64,000 nucleotides of DNA. Source: Herbaspirillum rhizosphaerae_A (GTDB lineage: Bacteria; Pseudomonadota; Gammaproteobacteria; Burkholderiales; Burkholderiaceae_D). Position 1 is the stretch's first letter. Each line of letters starts with the position of its first letter. Below, in pieces: positions 40,816 to 50,266 of this stretch. Position numbers and translations under genes: made by a program. A model generated the notes under the pieces. It saw nothing but the letters and a program-made list of their open reading frames with translations, made no database searches and had not been told where the DNA came from. The DNA lies in NCBI RefSeq assembly GCF_046025915.1, contig NZ_JAQQFR010000008.1, positions 62,001 to 126,000 on the forward strand, written 5' to 3'.

Positions 40816-43785
40816 TTATAAAAAATTGTCTATTTTGAAATTTTTTAGCCAATGCTCAAAAATTTCGGACAGCATGGGGCGCGAAAACAGATAGCCCTGA
40901 GCGACGTCGCAGCCCTGTTGTTTGAGCAGATGGTATTGCCGTTTGTCCTCCACGCCTTCAGCAACGACGATCAGGTTGAGGCTCTCGCCGATGCGAATGA
41001 CGGCATTGGTCAGCGCCAGCACGGTTTCGTCGCGATCCATGTCGCGCACAAAACTCTGGTCCAGTTTCAGTTCGCATACCGGCAGATTGCGCAGGTAGCC
41101 GAGACTGGAGTAGCCGGTGCCGAAATCATCCATCGCCAGCTTGACGCCCTGCGCGTGGATTTCGTGGATGGTACGCGTGGTGCTGGGGTTGGTGTCCATC
41201 ATCACCGTCTCAGTGATCTCCAGCGTCAGGTCGCCGGGCGCTAATTCATAGCGTTGCAGCAAGCCGGCAATGAATTGCGGCAAGTCCAGATCATGGAAGT
41301 TGGTCGACGACAGATTGACCGACACCGATGGCACCTTGATGCCGCGACGGCGCCAATCGCTCAACTGTGAACAGGCTTCTTCCAGCGCCCATTTGCCGAG
41401 CTCGCCGATGAGTCCGCATTCTTCCGCAATCGGGATGAAGCGCGCCGGCGAGACTTGCCCCAACTGGTCATGATGCCAGCGTGCCAGCGCTTCCACGCCA
41501 TGCAGCAGGCCGGTGCGGACATTCACCTGGGGCTGGTAGTGCAGCTCAAAATCACCGCCGCGCAAGGCATCGCGCAAAGCGCCCTCCAGCGCCAGCCGCT
41601 CTTGCGCCTGCGTGTTCATTTCATCACTGAAGAAGCTGAAGCGGCCGCGATTCTTTTCCTTGGTCTGATACATCGCCATGTCGGCACGATGCAGCAAGAT
41701 CTCGATAGTGTCGCCATTGTCCGGGAACAGGGCAATGCCGATACTGGCCAGCGGCGTCAGCGCCACACCGGCAATATGGCAGGGCAGTGACAGGTTGGCC
41801 TGAATGCGTTTGACGACGTCGGTGACGCGATGTAGATCGCATTGCGACAACACGATGACGAACTCGTCGCCAGACAGGCGGCCGACGATATCCGACTTGC
41901 GCGCCTCGATTTGCAATCGTGCCGCAACCGTGCGCAGCAATTCGTCGCCGGCCTGATGGCCGAGCGAATCGTTGATCTGCTTGAAGCGATCCAGATCGAT
42001 GAACAACACTGCCAGCGGGATCCGCGTGCGCGCCGCATTGGCGATAGCCTGGTTGGCCTTGACCATCAGCAGGCTGCGATTGGGCAGGCCGGTCAGCGAA
42101 TCGTAGAACGCCAGTTGATGTATGCGCGAACGCGTCTCTTCTCGTTCCAGCGCCAAGGCGCACAAGTGCAGACTGACATCGACCAGACGATGATGGAAGG
42201 CATCAGCCTTGCGCTTGCCGTGATAGTAGAAAGCCAGCGTACCGATGACGCGGCCATCAGCTGACTTGATCGGCGTCGACCAGCATGACTCCAGCCCCAT
42301 CGGCAATACCAGATGTTTGTAATCGGCCCACAACGGATCATTGGCGATGTCGACGACTTCCACCGGCTCGGCACGGAAAGCGGCGGTGCCGCAGGAGCCG
42401 ACACAGGGGCCGATCGGTATGCCTTCAATGGCCTGGTTGTAGGCTTCCGGCAAACGCGGGCCGGCTACCGGATGCAGCAAGCCTTGCTCGTCGACGCGTA
42501 GCACCGACGCGACAACGTCGGGCGCAATGTGCTCCAGTTCCAGGCACACCATGGTCAGCACTTCCTGCAGGCTGGCTTCGCGCACCATGGCGTTGAGCGC
42601 TTTATATTGCAGCACCTCATGCATCTTGGTGTTGGTGATATCGGTCAGGATGCAGACGGCATTGATCAGTTTGCCGTCGCCGTCGAGAATCGGATTGACC
42701 ACGGTCGATACCCACAGCGGATGGCCTTGCTTGTCGATCATCATCTCTTCGCCGTGGAAGCTGTTGCCTTGTGCAATCACGGCGTAGCAGTCGTCGATCA
42801 GCTTCAGGATCGCGGTCTGTCCTTCGAACAGTTCGCGCGGCCGCTTGCCGATGACTTCGTCGGCGGCAAAGCCGAGCATGCGGCTGAAACCAGTATTGTG
42901 AAAGACGATGTAATTGGTGTCGTTGGTGATGAAAACGGCATTGTCGGTTTCGTTGATGCCCAGCGACAGCAGGTGCTGGTATTCGCGGTCGCGTTGTTCG
43001 CGCACCATGCGGTAAGACACGTCGGAGCCGATGCTGATGATCTTGATCGGCAAGCCGTCGACATCCAGCACTGGCGTATAGGTCGCTTCCCACCAGATCG
43101 GACGGCCATCACGCGCAATCCTCTTAAAACGTCCTGAGAAGAAGCGTCCCTGATTGACGTCGCGCCAGAAGTTTTCATATTCTTGACTGGCAACATATTC
43201 CGGATCGCATAAGAAGCCGTGGTGCTTGCCGACGATCTCTTCGGGCAGATAGCCCATGGTCTTGAGATAGTTACTGTTGGCGCCCACGATGACGCCGTCA
43301 GCGGAGAACTCGATCACGCCGAGCGAGCGGTTGAGGGCGCGTAGAACGCTGTGATTTTCTTGTGAGTCGTCGACATGCGCAGTGATGTCGGCGGCGATGG
43401 AAACAACGTGCTGGAGCTTTCCCTCGGCGTCGAAGACGGGATTGCAGGTTGCCTCCAGCCACAACCGGGAGCCGTCGCTGCGCATGCGCTGCAAGGTGCC
43501 TGCCACGACTTCACCGGCATGCAGGCGACGCCAGAATTCAGCGTATTCAGGCGATTTGGCGTATTCGGGATTGCACAGCATACGGTGATGATGGCCGACG
43601 ATGTCGCTGCGCCGGTACGCCATCAGCGTCAGGAAATTGTCGTTGGCGCTCAGAATCGTGCCGTCAGGCGCGAGTTCAAGTATCGCCATCGAGCGGGAAA
43701 ATGCAGCCAGCAGCGCTTCCTTCTCCTCCAGAGAGGCGCGGCATTGCTGGAGTTCCTGGCTGATATGCTCGGCATCCATCATCAT
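40816..43785 (-). CDS. PAS-PAS-PAS-GAF-GGDEF-EAL c-di-GMP protein
   Basis: A 989-residue cytoplasmic protein, without obvious membrane segments, that can in principle make and break c-di-GMP. Order: two PAS domains (~25-255) of the chemoreceptor/BdlA type, a third PAS (~265-385), a GAF (~395-545), GGDEF (~555-715) and EAL (~725-975). The GGDEF motif reads S-G-D-E-F with an intact R-K-S-D inhibitory site five residues before it. The EAL domain keeps EAL, NLS, EITE, DDFGTGY, KLD, EGVE and QGY, so it should be an active phosphodiesterase. The start (43783-43785) is set by AAGGGA. Confidence 0.9.
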   Translation of the reverse strand: MMMDAEHISQELQQCRASLEEKEALLAAFSRSMAILELAPDGTILSANDNFLTLMAYRRSDIVGHHHRMLCNPEYAKSPEYAEFWRRLHAGEVVAGTLQRMRSDGSRLWLEATCNPVFDAEGKLQHVVSIAADITAHVDDSQENHSVLRALNRSLGVIEFSADGVIVGANSNYLKTMGYLPEEIVGKHHGFLCDPEYVASQEYENFWRDVNQGRFFSGRFKRIARDGRPIWWEATYTPVLDVDGLPIKIISIGSDVSYRMVREQRDREYQHLLSLGINETDNAVFITNDTNYIVFHNTGFSRMLGFAADEVIGKRPRELFEGQTAILKLIDDCYAVIAQGNSFHGEEMMIDKQGHPLWVSTVVNPILDGDGKLINAVCILTDITNTKMHEVLQYKALNAMVREASLQEVLTMVCLELEHIAPDVVASVLRVDEQGLLHPVAGPRLPEAYNQAIEGIPIGPCVGSCGTAAFRAEPVEVVDIANDPLWADYKHLVLPMGLESCWSTPIKSADGRVIGTLAFYYHGKRKADAFHHRLVDVSLHLCALALEREETRSRIHQLAFYDSLTGLPNRSLLMVKANQAIANAARTRIPLAVLFIDLDRFKQINDSLGHQAGDELLRTVAARLQIEARKSDIVGRLSGDEFVIVLSQCDLHRVTDVVKRIQANLSLPCHIAGVALTPLASIGIALFPDNGDTIEILLHRADMAMYQTKEKNRGRFSFFSDEMNTQAQERLALEGALRDALRGGDFELHYQPQVNVRTGLLHGVEALARWHHDQLGQVSPARFIPIAEECGLIGELGKWALEEACSQLSDWRRRGIKVPSVSVNLSSTNFHDLDLPQFIAGLLQRYELAPGDLTLEITETVMMDTNPSTTRTIHEIHAQGVKLAMDDFGTGYSSLGYLRNLPVCELKLDQSFVRDMDRDETVLALTNAVIRIGESLNLIVVAEGVEDKRQYHLLKQQGCDVAQGYLFSRPMLSEIFEHWLKNFKIDNFL

Positions 43786-43931
43786 GGACTGTTCCCTTGC
43801 CTGATCTTCGTTGCGTGACTGCTTCGGTACGCGCAATTCCCCTGCTCGATAATCATCATATGCCGCTTTTAATTCTTATGTCTGCTTGATGCGACGACGT
43901 TACGACAATTAACGGCTATTTTTTTCTTGCT

Positions 43932-45674
43932 TCAGAACTGTTCCCACTGATCCCCGTCGTCGGCCTTGGGTGCTGCAATAGTCTTGGTGGCGACTGCCGG
44001 CTGCTCTGATTTCCTTGAGGCAATGGCCGATGTTCTGGATGCGGTAGCAACCGGTTTCGGTGCAATCGGTCTTGGCGTAGCGGTTTTGCGTGGCGATGGC
44101 GCTGAAGCGGCACCGGTCAGATCGGCGGAAGAAATCTTGAACACGCTGACAACCTGAGACAGGCGACCGGCCTGATCTTGCAGAGATTGTGCCGCAGCAG
44201 CGGCTTGTTCCACCAGCGCGGCATTTTGCTGGGTGGTTTGATCCATCTGCGTGATGGCTTGATTCACTTGTTCGATACCGTCGCTTTGTTCCTGGCTGGC
44301 AGCGGTGATTTCGGCCATGACATCGGTGACGCGCCTGACGCTGGCAACCACCTCATCCATGGTGACGCCGGCCTGGGCAACCAGCTTGCTGCCTTGCCCG
44401 ACTTTGTCCACAGAATCATCAATGAGCGTCTTGATCTCTTTGGCCGCTGCCGCAGAACGCTGCGCCAGACTGCGCACTTCTGAAGCGACAACGGCAAAGC
44501 CGCGTCCCTGTTCGCCTGCGCGGGCCGCTTCCACAGCGGCATTCAACGCCAGGATATTGGTCTGGAAAGCGATGCCGTCGATGACGCTGATGATGTCGAC
44601 AATTTTTCTGGACGACTCATTGATCGATTCCATGGTGTTGACCACCTGGCCGACGACGCTGCCGCCTTCGACCGCCACCGTAGACGCTGAGGCGGCCAGT
44701 TGATTGGCCTGGCGTGCGTTGTCGGCATTTTGTTTGACGGTGGAAGTCAGTTCTTCCATGGCCGAGGCGGTTTCTTCCAGTGAGCTGGCTTGTTGTTCGG
44801 TGCGTGAAGACAGATCGAGGTTGCCGGTTGCAATTTCGCTGGATGCCGTCGCAATGGTGTCGGTGCTGACGCGCACCTCGCCGACGATTTGTTGCAAGCG
44901 GGCATTCATGGTTTGGAGTGCTGCCAGCAACTTGCCTGTTTCATCTTTGGCGCTGCTGTCGATGCGCGACGTCAAGTCGCCGGCGGCGACAGTTTCCGCC
45001 AGGCTGACAGCGTGGTTCAGCGGTTGCGTGATACTGCGCGTCGTGACGTAGGCAATCACGCAGGCAAGCAGAATGGCAATGGTGGTGAGGGCGATGATCA
45101 GGTTGCGTGCACTGCCGTACTCCTTCTCCACGTTGAGGCTGGCGTCCTTCATCAACTGATCCTGATACTTGTTGAGCTCGTTGAGCGACTTCAGGTATCT
45201 TTGCTGAAGGTCAAAGGTGCCACCGGTAAAGAGCAGGCTCAACGCTTTGTCGCGGTCGCCGGCAGCGATGCTTTTCAGAACCTGATCGCTGGCAGTTGCA
45301 TAGTCGGCGCGGGCACGTTGGATTTCCTGGAAGAGTGCCCGGCCTTTTTCCGATTTGATGCCTTTGTCCAGCGTGTCCATGTCGGCAGCGACCGTCTTGA
45401 TCGCGACAGGGATCAGGTCGTTCTGCAGTTTGATTTGCGCAGGATCCGTCATCAGCAGCAGATTACGGGTGGCGCGGATGATCAGGTTTTCCTGGTTGAT
45501 GATATCGCTGGCGTAGACGGTTTTCGGGTACGTCTGATTGACGACCGTGGACATCTGATGATTGAGGATAGATAGCTGGTTACCGCCCACAAAGCCTGTG
45601 ATGATCAGTAATGCCACGAGAATGGCAAAGCCGGCGCCCAGTCGGACGCCAATTTTCAGATTTGTGATGCGCAT
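43932..45674 (-). CDS. Methyl-accepting chemotaxis protein (4HB type) 3
   Basis: A 580-residue chemoreceptor closely related to receptor 1: TM1 (~9-33), four-helix-bundle periplasmic domain (~34-190), TM2 (~190-212), HAMP and signalling domain, and a basic Ala/Pro-rich linker ending D-Q-W-E-Q-F. AGGGAG precedes the ATG at good spacing. A minus-strand TCCGATAA upstream resembles a flagellar sigma-28 -10 element. It lies 146 bases upstream of nothing coding on its own transcript except the PAS/GGDEF/EAL gene, which follows on the same strand. Confidence 0.92.
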   Translation of the reverse strand: MRITNLKIGVRLGAGFAILVALLIITGFVGGNQLSILNHQMSTVVNQTYPKTVYASDIINQENLIIRATRNLLLMTDPAQIKLQNDLIPVAIKTVAADMDTLDKGIKSEKGRALFQEIQRARADYATASDQVLKSIAAGDRDKALSLLFTGGTFDLQQRYLKSLNELNKYQDQLMKDASLNVEKEYGSARNLIIALTTIAILLACVIAYVTTRSITQPLNHAVSLAETVAAGDLTSRIDSSAKDETGKLLAALQTMNARLQQIVGEVRVSTDTIATASSEIATGNLDLSSRTEQQASSLEETASAMEELTSTVKQNADNARQANQLAASASTVAVEGGSVVGQVVNTMESINESSRKIVDIISVIDGIAFQTNILALNAAVEAARAGEQGRGFAVVASEVRSLAQRSAAAAKEIKTLIDDSVDKVGQGSKLVAQAGVTMDEVVASVRRVTDVMAEITAASQEQSDGIEQVNQAITQMDQTTQQNAALVEQAAAAAQSLQDQAGRLSQVVSVFKISSADLTGAASAPSPRKTATPRPIAPKPVATASRTSAIASRKSEQPAVATKTIAAPKADDGDQWEQF

Positions 45675-45745
45675 TTTGAATCTCCCTTTTTATATATATG
45701 CGCCTGTCACTTTTGCGGGGGTGTGAACAGTGGACATATCAGACG

Positions 45746-45772
45746 TTATCGGAAAGAACATTCTTGTTCTTG
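45746..45772 (-). promoter_or_regulatory. Weak sigma-28 (FliA)-like promoter for chemoreceptor 3
   Basis: The minus strand reads TCCGATAA (45746-45753), seven of eight matches to the FliA -10 GCCGATAA. The -35 at the right spacing (CAAGAACA) matches TAAAGTTT poorly. The start would be ~66 nt before the ATG. Confidence 0.3.
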
Positions 45773-45916
45773 AGCATCGGAGACAAATAAGTTTTATCGC
45801 ATTTTTTTCACTTGAAACGCGTCGCGTTTCCCGTCATTCTCTTTTGTTGGCGTTTGCTTTTGCGTTGATGGCAAGGCGAAAGGATGAGTAGTGTATGATT
45901 CCGGCGCAGCATAAAA

Positions 45917-45975
45917 CGTAGCAAAGTACGTCACAGAGTACGAAACAACGCACGTAACAAACGTACGTAACAAAC
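45917..45975. repeat. 12-13-bp tandem repeats upstream of the DedA gene
   Basis: Five contiguous degenerate units around CGTAACAAAGTA: 45917-45928, 45929-45940, 45941-45952, 45953-45965 and 45966-45975. They lie in the 400-base spacer between divergent chemoreceptor 3 and the DedA gene, about 100 bases before the DedA start. A second loose repetition of CAGTC/GTCGGCAA follows to 46030. No gene is seen in this spacer. Confidence 0.65.
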
Positions 45976-46076
45976 ATCAACTAGTCGGCAATAGCCAGCA
46001 GCAGTCAGTAAAAGTCAGTCGGCAACAGTAGGTTATAGGGCTTTCCCGCGTTGGCGGCGATCAATGAAATGAGTGT

Positions 46077-46724
46077 ATGGATTACTTGCAGTTACTGGAT
46101 GTGCTGTTGCACGTCGACAAGTCCCTCGGCATCCTGATAGAGCAATACGGCACGATGATTTATGTAGTGCTGTTCCTGATTATCTTTTGCGAAACCGGCC
46201 TGGTGGTGCTGCCGTTTTTGCCCGGTGATTCCCTGTTGTTCATTGCCGGTACCTTTTGCGCTACCGGTGCGATGAACATCTGGCTATTGATGTTTCTGCT
46301 GGTCGTTGCGGCCATCACCGGCAATACCCTCAATTATTGGATCGGCAAAGCGATCGGGCACAGAGTTTTTACCAACAATTACCGCTGGCTCAATCCCGAA
46401 GCGCTGGCAAAAACTCATTCCTTTTACGAAAAGCACGGCGGCAAAACCATTATCCTGGCGCGCTTCACGCCTATCGTCCGCACCTTCGCGCCCTTCATTG
46501 CCGGCGTGTCGGAAATGACCTTCGTCAAATTCCAGTTCTTCAACATCATCGGCGCCTTGCTCTGGGTAGTCGGGCTGGTCGTGTTCGGTTATCTGTTTGG
46601 TAACTTGCCCTGGGTACGCCAGAACCTCAACACCCTGGTGCTGATCGGCATCGCCGCCGCCATCCTGCCGATCGTGCTGGGTGGCTTGTGGCAGGTTTTC
46701 CGCCAGTTCCGCCGGCGTAAATAA
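46077..46724 (+). CDS. DedA-family membrane protein
   Basis: A 215-residue polytopic inner-membrane protein of the DedA/VTT family. Signatures seen: E-T-G-L-V-V-L-P-F-L-P-G-D-S-L-L-F near residue 40-55, G-N-T-L-N-Y-W-I-G, and F-T-P-I-V-R-T-F-A-P-F-I-A-G-V, the conserved re-entrant/arginine segment. Members act in membrane homeostasis and include undecaprenyl-phosphate and phospholipid flippases; which applies here cannot be told. It is convergent with receptor 4. The ribosome site is weak. Confidence 0.9.
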   Translation: MDYLQLLDVLLHVDKSLGILIEQYGTMIYVVLFLIIFCETGLVVLPFLPGDSLLFIAGTFCATGAMNIWLLMFLLVVAAITGNTLNYWIGKAIGHRVFTNNYRWLNPEALAKTHSFYEKHGGKTIILARFTPIVRTFAPFIAGVSEMTFVKFQFFNIIGALLWVVGLVVFGYLFGNLPWVRQNLNTLVLIGIAAAILPIVLGGLWQVFRQFRRRK

Positions 46725-46785
46725 GTTTGCGCCAGACTGTTGCCGATATCTTCAGCTTTTCCCCGACCCGCTGTTCTTCACTCCC

Positions 46786-48510
46786 CTAAAATTCCTCCCA
46801 GTGCGCATCGTTGCCACCGGGAGTTTTCACTTTGCTGGTTTCCAGCTTTCTTGCCGGTGTCGTGCTGATCGTTGATGGCCGTGGTGTGATGTCGCGTGCG
46901 GGATGCGATGGACGTGGCGAGCGGACAGACGTCGTCGCTGCCGCTGGTTCGCCAATTAGCTCGCGTTCATCCAGCTTGAAGACGCCGACCACCTGCGCCA
47001 GATGGCTGGCCTGATCCTGCAACGATTGCGCCGCCGCGGCAGCCTGTTCGACCAGCGCGGCGTTCTGCTGCGTGGTCTCGTCCATCTGGGTAATGGCGTG
47101 GTTAATCTGTTCGATGCCGTCGCTTTGCTCCTGCCCGGCCGAGGTGATTTCGCTGACGATATCGGTGACGCGCCGCACACTGGTGACGACTTCTTCCATC
47201 GTATTGCCGGCTTGCTCGACCAGCTTGCTGCCGTTGCCGACTTTCTCGACGGAGTCGTTGATCAGGGCTTTGATTTCCTTGGCGGCAGAGGCACTGCGCT
47301 GTGCCAGGTTACGTACTTCCGATGCGACTACTGCAAAACCGCGCCCTTGTTCTCCGGCACGGGCGGCTTCGACTGCTGCGTTCAACGCGAGGATATTGGT
47401 CTGGAAGGCGATGCCATCAATCACGCTGATGATGTCGACGATCTTCTTCGATGACGCATTGATCGATTCCATGGTGTTGACCACCTTGCCGACCACGCTG
47501 CCGCCTTGCATCGCGACTTCGGATGCAGACACAGCCAGTTGATTGGCTTGGCGCGCGTTGTCGGCGTTCTGACGCACCGTGGAGGTTAGCTGCTCCATGG
47601 CGGAGGCGGTTTCTTCCAGCGAGCCGGCCTGCTGCTCGGTGCGCGAGGAGAGGTCCAGATTGCCTCTGGCGATCTCTGTCGTTGCGGTGGCGATGGTATC
47701 GGTGCCGCGTCGCACCTGGCGCACGATGCTTTGCAAATTGTCATTCATGGTCTTGAGCGCGCCCAGCAATTGCGCGGTTTCATCCTTGCCACTGGTATCG
47801 ATCTCTGATGTCAGGTCGCCTGCGGCAACCGTCTTGGCAACCGCGACGGCGCGGTTGAGCGGTCGGGTGATGCTGCGCGTAATCGTGAAAGCGATGAAGC
47901 CGGACATTGCCAATCCCACGACCGCCAGCCCAATCAGCATATGGCTGGCGTGCTCATAGTTGCGGTCAACTTCTTCGCCGGAAGTCTGCATCATTTCATG
48001 TTGCTGTTTGATTAATTTTTCGACAGCCCCCATGTAGGCGCTCTGAACCGGACGCACGTCGCTGATGAGCAGATCAATGGCGCCTTCCTTGGTGCCTTCC
48101 GCGACGAGCTTGAGTACCTGGTCGCGTTTTTCCAGATAATTCTTTTGCGTCACCAGCAGATTGGCCAGCAAGGTGCGGCTCTGGTCGTCCGTCAGGCGCT
48201 TGTCGAGTTCGGTGAGTTGGGTTTGAATGGCCTTTTCAGCGCCGACGATACGGTCGCTTTCGCTCTTGATCTGCTTGGGGTCTTTGAGCAGCAGAATGTT
48301 GCGCACCGAGCGAGCGACCAGATTGAGCTGGTCAACGATGTCGCCGGCGATGACGGTCTTGGGATACTTGTCATGGATGACGTCGTTCATCTGGCGGTTG
48401 AGCTGCGATAGCCGGTTGACGCCCACCACGGCCATGGCGACCATCAGCAGCATGAGCAAACCGAATCCCAGCCAGAGGCGGCTGCTGATCGTAATATTGG
48501 CAATCTTCAC
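46786..48510 (-). CDS. Methyl-accepting chemotaxis protein (4HB type) 4
   Basis: A 574-residue chemoreceptor with the same plan as receptors 1 and 3: TM1 (~7-30), four-helix-bundle domain with M-N-D-V-I-H-D-K-Y-P-K-T, TM2 (~188-210), HAMP, signalling domain, and terminal H-W-E-E-F. The start is GTG at 48508-48510, chosen because GGGAG lies at normal spacing and because V-K-I-A-N-I-T-I matches the N-termini of its relatives. A longer frame upstream has no receptor features. Confidence 0.9.
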   Translation of the reverse strand: MKIANITISSRLWLGFGLLMLLMVAMAVVGVNRLSQLNRQMNDVIHDKYPKTVIAGDIVDQLNLVARSVRNILLLKDPKQIKSESDRIVGAEKAIQTQLTELDKRLTDDQSRTLLANLLVTQKNYLEKRDQVLKLVAEGTKEGAIDLLISDVRPVQSAYMGAVEKLIKQQHEMMQTSGEEVDRNYEHASHMLIGLAVVGLAMSGFIAFTITRSITRPLNRAVAVAKTVAAGDLTSEIDTSGKDETAQLLGALKTMNDNLQSIVRQVRRGTDTIATATTEIARGNLDLSSRTEQQAGSLEETASAMEQLTSTVRQNADNARQANQLAVSASEVAMQGGSVVGKVVNTMESINASSKKIVDIISVIDGIAFQTNILALNAAVEAARAGEQGRGFAVVASEVRNLAQRSASAAKEIKALINDSVEKVGNGSKLVEQAGNTMEEVVTSVRRVTDIVSEITSAGQEQSDGIEQINHAITQMDETTQQNAALVEQAAAAAQSLQDQASHLAQVVGVFKLDERELIGEPAAATTSVRSPRPSHPARDITPRPSTISTTPARKLETSKVKTPGGNDAHWEEF

Positions 48511-48865
48511 GTGCTTCTCCCATCTGTAAAACATGCAATGACAATGTTGCTGTTTGAAAAGAATCGGGCAGTGCAGCAGGGTAGTGCGGCGTACGACGTG
48601 ATGAAAATTTGAGCAAAGAACGTTGCTGCGAGCGCTAGGCTGCACTCCATCATTGTTCATGGAAGGGCAAGAAGCAAATAAATAACGGCATTAAAGCGTA
48701 ATCGGGTTGGTACTCAGATGCTACAACCATCATACGATTGCGGCCCGGGTAGGCCATGCGAGGAAATGACGTGTTTATGCCGATCTGTTTGCGATAAGTA
48801 CGCTAAATCGTTCCAAATCGATTACGTCGGGGAAATATTCAGGTGGTATGGGAAGGCTCAAAACA
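48511..48865. other. Spacer upstream of chemoreceptor 4
   Basis: About 350 bases between the amiC terminator and the GTG of receptor 4. It must contain the receptor promoter, but no convincing sigma-70 or sigma-28 match was found; GCCGTTAT on the minus strand near 48684-48691 has no proper -35. No credible ORF is present on either strand. Confidence 0.45.
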
Positions 48866-48895
48866 AAACTCCCGATGCGTGAGCACCGGGAGTTT
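48856..48895 (-). terminator. Terminator of the tsaE-amiC unit
   Basis: Hairpin with arms AAACTCCCG (48866-48874) and CGGGAGTTT (48887-48895) and a 12-base loop. On the minus strand it is followed by TGTTTTG, in the correct orientation 25 bases after the amiC stop. Confidence 0.8.
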
Positions 48896-48919
48896 GGGGG
48901 AGAGCGTAACTTGTCGAAA

Positions 48920-50266
48920 TCAGGTCAGCTTGTTCTTGGCGAGCGGCGGATTCTTGGAGAAGTACTTCTTGATGCCGGTCATGATGGCATCAGCCATGTC
49001 ATCCTGATAACTGTTGTCGGTGAGCTTGGCTTCTTCTTCCGGATTGGAGATGAATGCCGTCTCGATCAGGATGCTCGGGATATCCGGTGCCTTGAGCACG
49101 GCGAAGCCTGCTTGCTCAACCGCGCCCTTGTGCAGCTTGTTGATGCCGCCGATTTCTCGGAGCACGGCGTTACCGATGCGCAGGCTGTCGTTGATCTGCG
49201 CCGTGGTCGACAAATCCAGCAAAACGCTTGCCAGTTGCTTGTCGTGCGTCTTGATATTGACGCCGCCGATCATGTCGGCGGAGTTTTCCTTGTTGGCGAG
49301 CCAGCGCGCTGCGGTTGAGCTGGCGCCCTTTTCGGACAAGGCGAACACCGAGGAGCCGCGCGCAGTAGGCTGCACGAAGGCATCGGCGTGAATCGAGATG
49401 AACAAATCGGCCTGCACCTTGCGAGCCTTTTGCACGCGCATGCCCAACGGCACGAAGAAGTCGGCATCGCGGGTGAGCATTACGCGCATGTTCGGCTGTT
49501 CTTCGATTTTCTTTTTCAGACGCTTGGCAATCGACAGCACCACGTCTTTTTCGCGGTTGCCGCGGCTGCCGATCGCGCCGGGGTCCTCGCCACCGTGGCC
49601 GGGGTCGAGCGCGATGGTGATCATGCGCGTCAGTTGCAGCTTGGTGTCGTCCTGCGGCCTGGCCTTGGCGACCTGTGGCGGATCGTCATCCTGCGCTTGC
49701 GGCGCCGGTTTAACGTCCGGCTTGGCCTCCGCCAGCGGCGGTTTGACCTCGGTTTGCTGGTCCTTGGGCCAGTTGCCCTTCTGGATCAGCGCGGCGATCG
49801 GATCGGGCGGATTGGCCGGATACAGGTCAATGACGAAGCGGTATTTGTACTCGCCGACCGGTTCCAGTGTGAACACCTGCGGCTTGATCTCGTCCTTGAG
49901 GTCGAACACCAGGCGCACCACGCTGGGGCGGTTCTGGCCGACGCGGACTTGCTTGATGTAGGGGTCGTTAGGCTGGATCTTGGCGACCAGGTCTTTCAGC
50001 GTCGAATTCAGGTCGATACCTTCGATATCGACTACCAGGCGTTCCGGATTCTTGACGACGAAATGGGTGACTTTGAGGTTGCTGTCGTTCTCCAGCGTGA
50101 CGCGGGTATAGTCATCGGACGGCCATACGCGCACCGCCAGAATTTGCGACGCCAGCGCAGGCATGGGAGTCAATACAGAGACGAGGAGCGTGCCGCCTGC
50201 CTTGAGGATAGTGCGGCGAGTCTTGGATTTCAGAGATTTGGTGCAAATTTCAGTCGAGCGAGGCAT
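48920..50266 (-). CDS. amiC: N-acetylmuramoyl-L-alanine amidase (AmiC-type)
   Basis: Periplasmic zinc amidase that splits septal peptidoglycan during daughter-cell separation. The 448-residue protein has a Tat signal (T-R-R-T-I-L-K near residue 17), an AMIN septal-targeting domain (~40-150), a Pro/Lys-rich linker, and the Amidase_3 domain (~215-440) with D-P-G-H-G-G-E-D-P-G, S-I-H-A-D-A-F and I-L-I-E-T-A-F-I-S-N metal/catalytic motifs. Tat export plus AMIN is typical of AmiC. It overlaps tsaE by 37 bases. Confidence 0.93.
   Translation of the reverse strand: MPRSTEICTKSLKSKTRRTILKAGGTLLVSVLTPMPALASQILAVRVWPSDDYTRVTLENDSNLKVTHFVVKNPERLVVDIEGIDLNSTLKDLVAKIQPNDPYIKQVRVGQNRPSVVRLVFDLKDEIKPQVFTLEPVGEYKYRFVIDLYPANPPDPIAALIQKGNWPKDQQTEVKPPLAEAKPDVKPAPQAQDDDPPQVAKARPQDDTKLQLTRMITIALDPGHGGEDPGAIGSRGNREKDVVLSIAKRLKKKIEEQPNMRVMLTRDADFFVPLGMRVQKARKVQADLFISIHADAFVQPTARGSSVFALSEKGASSTAARWLANKENSADMIGGVNIKTHDKQLASVLLDLSTTAQINDSLRIGNAVLREIGGINKLHKGAVEQAGFAVLKAPDIPSILIETAFISNPEEEAKLTDNSYQDDMADAIMTGIKKYFSKNPPLAKNKLT

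Noticed and set aside
48684..48715. Sigma-28-like GCCGTTAT upstream of chemoreceptor 4
   Set aside because: Two mismatches in the -10 and no TAAA-like -35 at the right distance.
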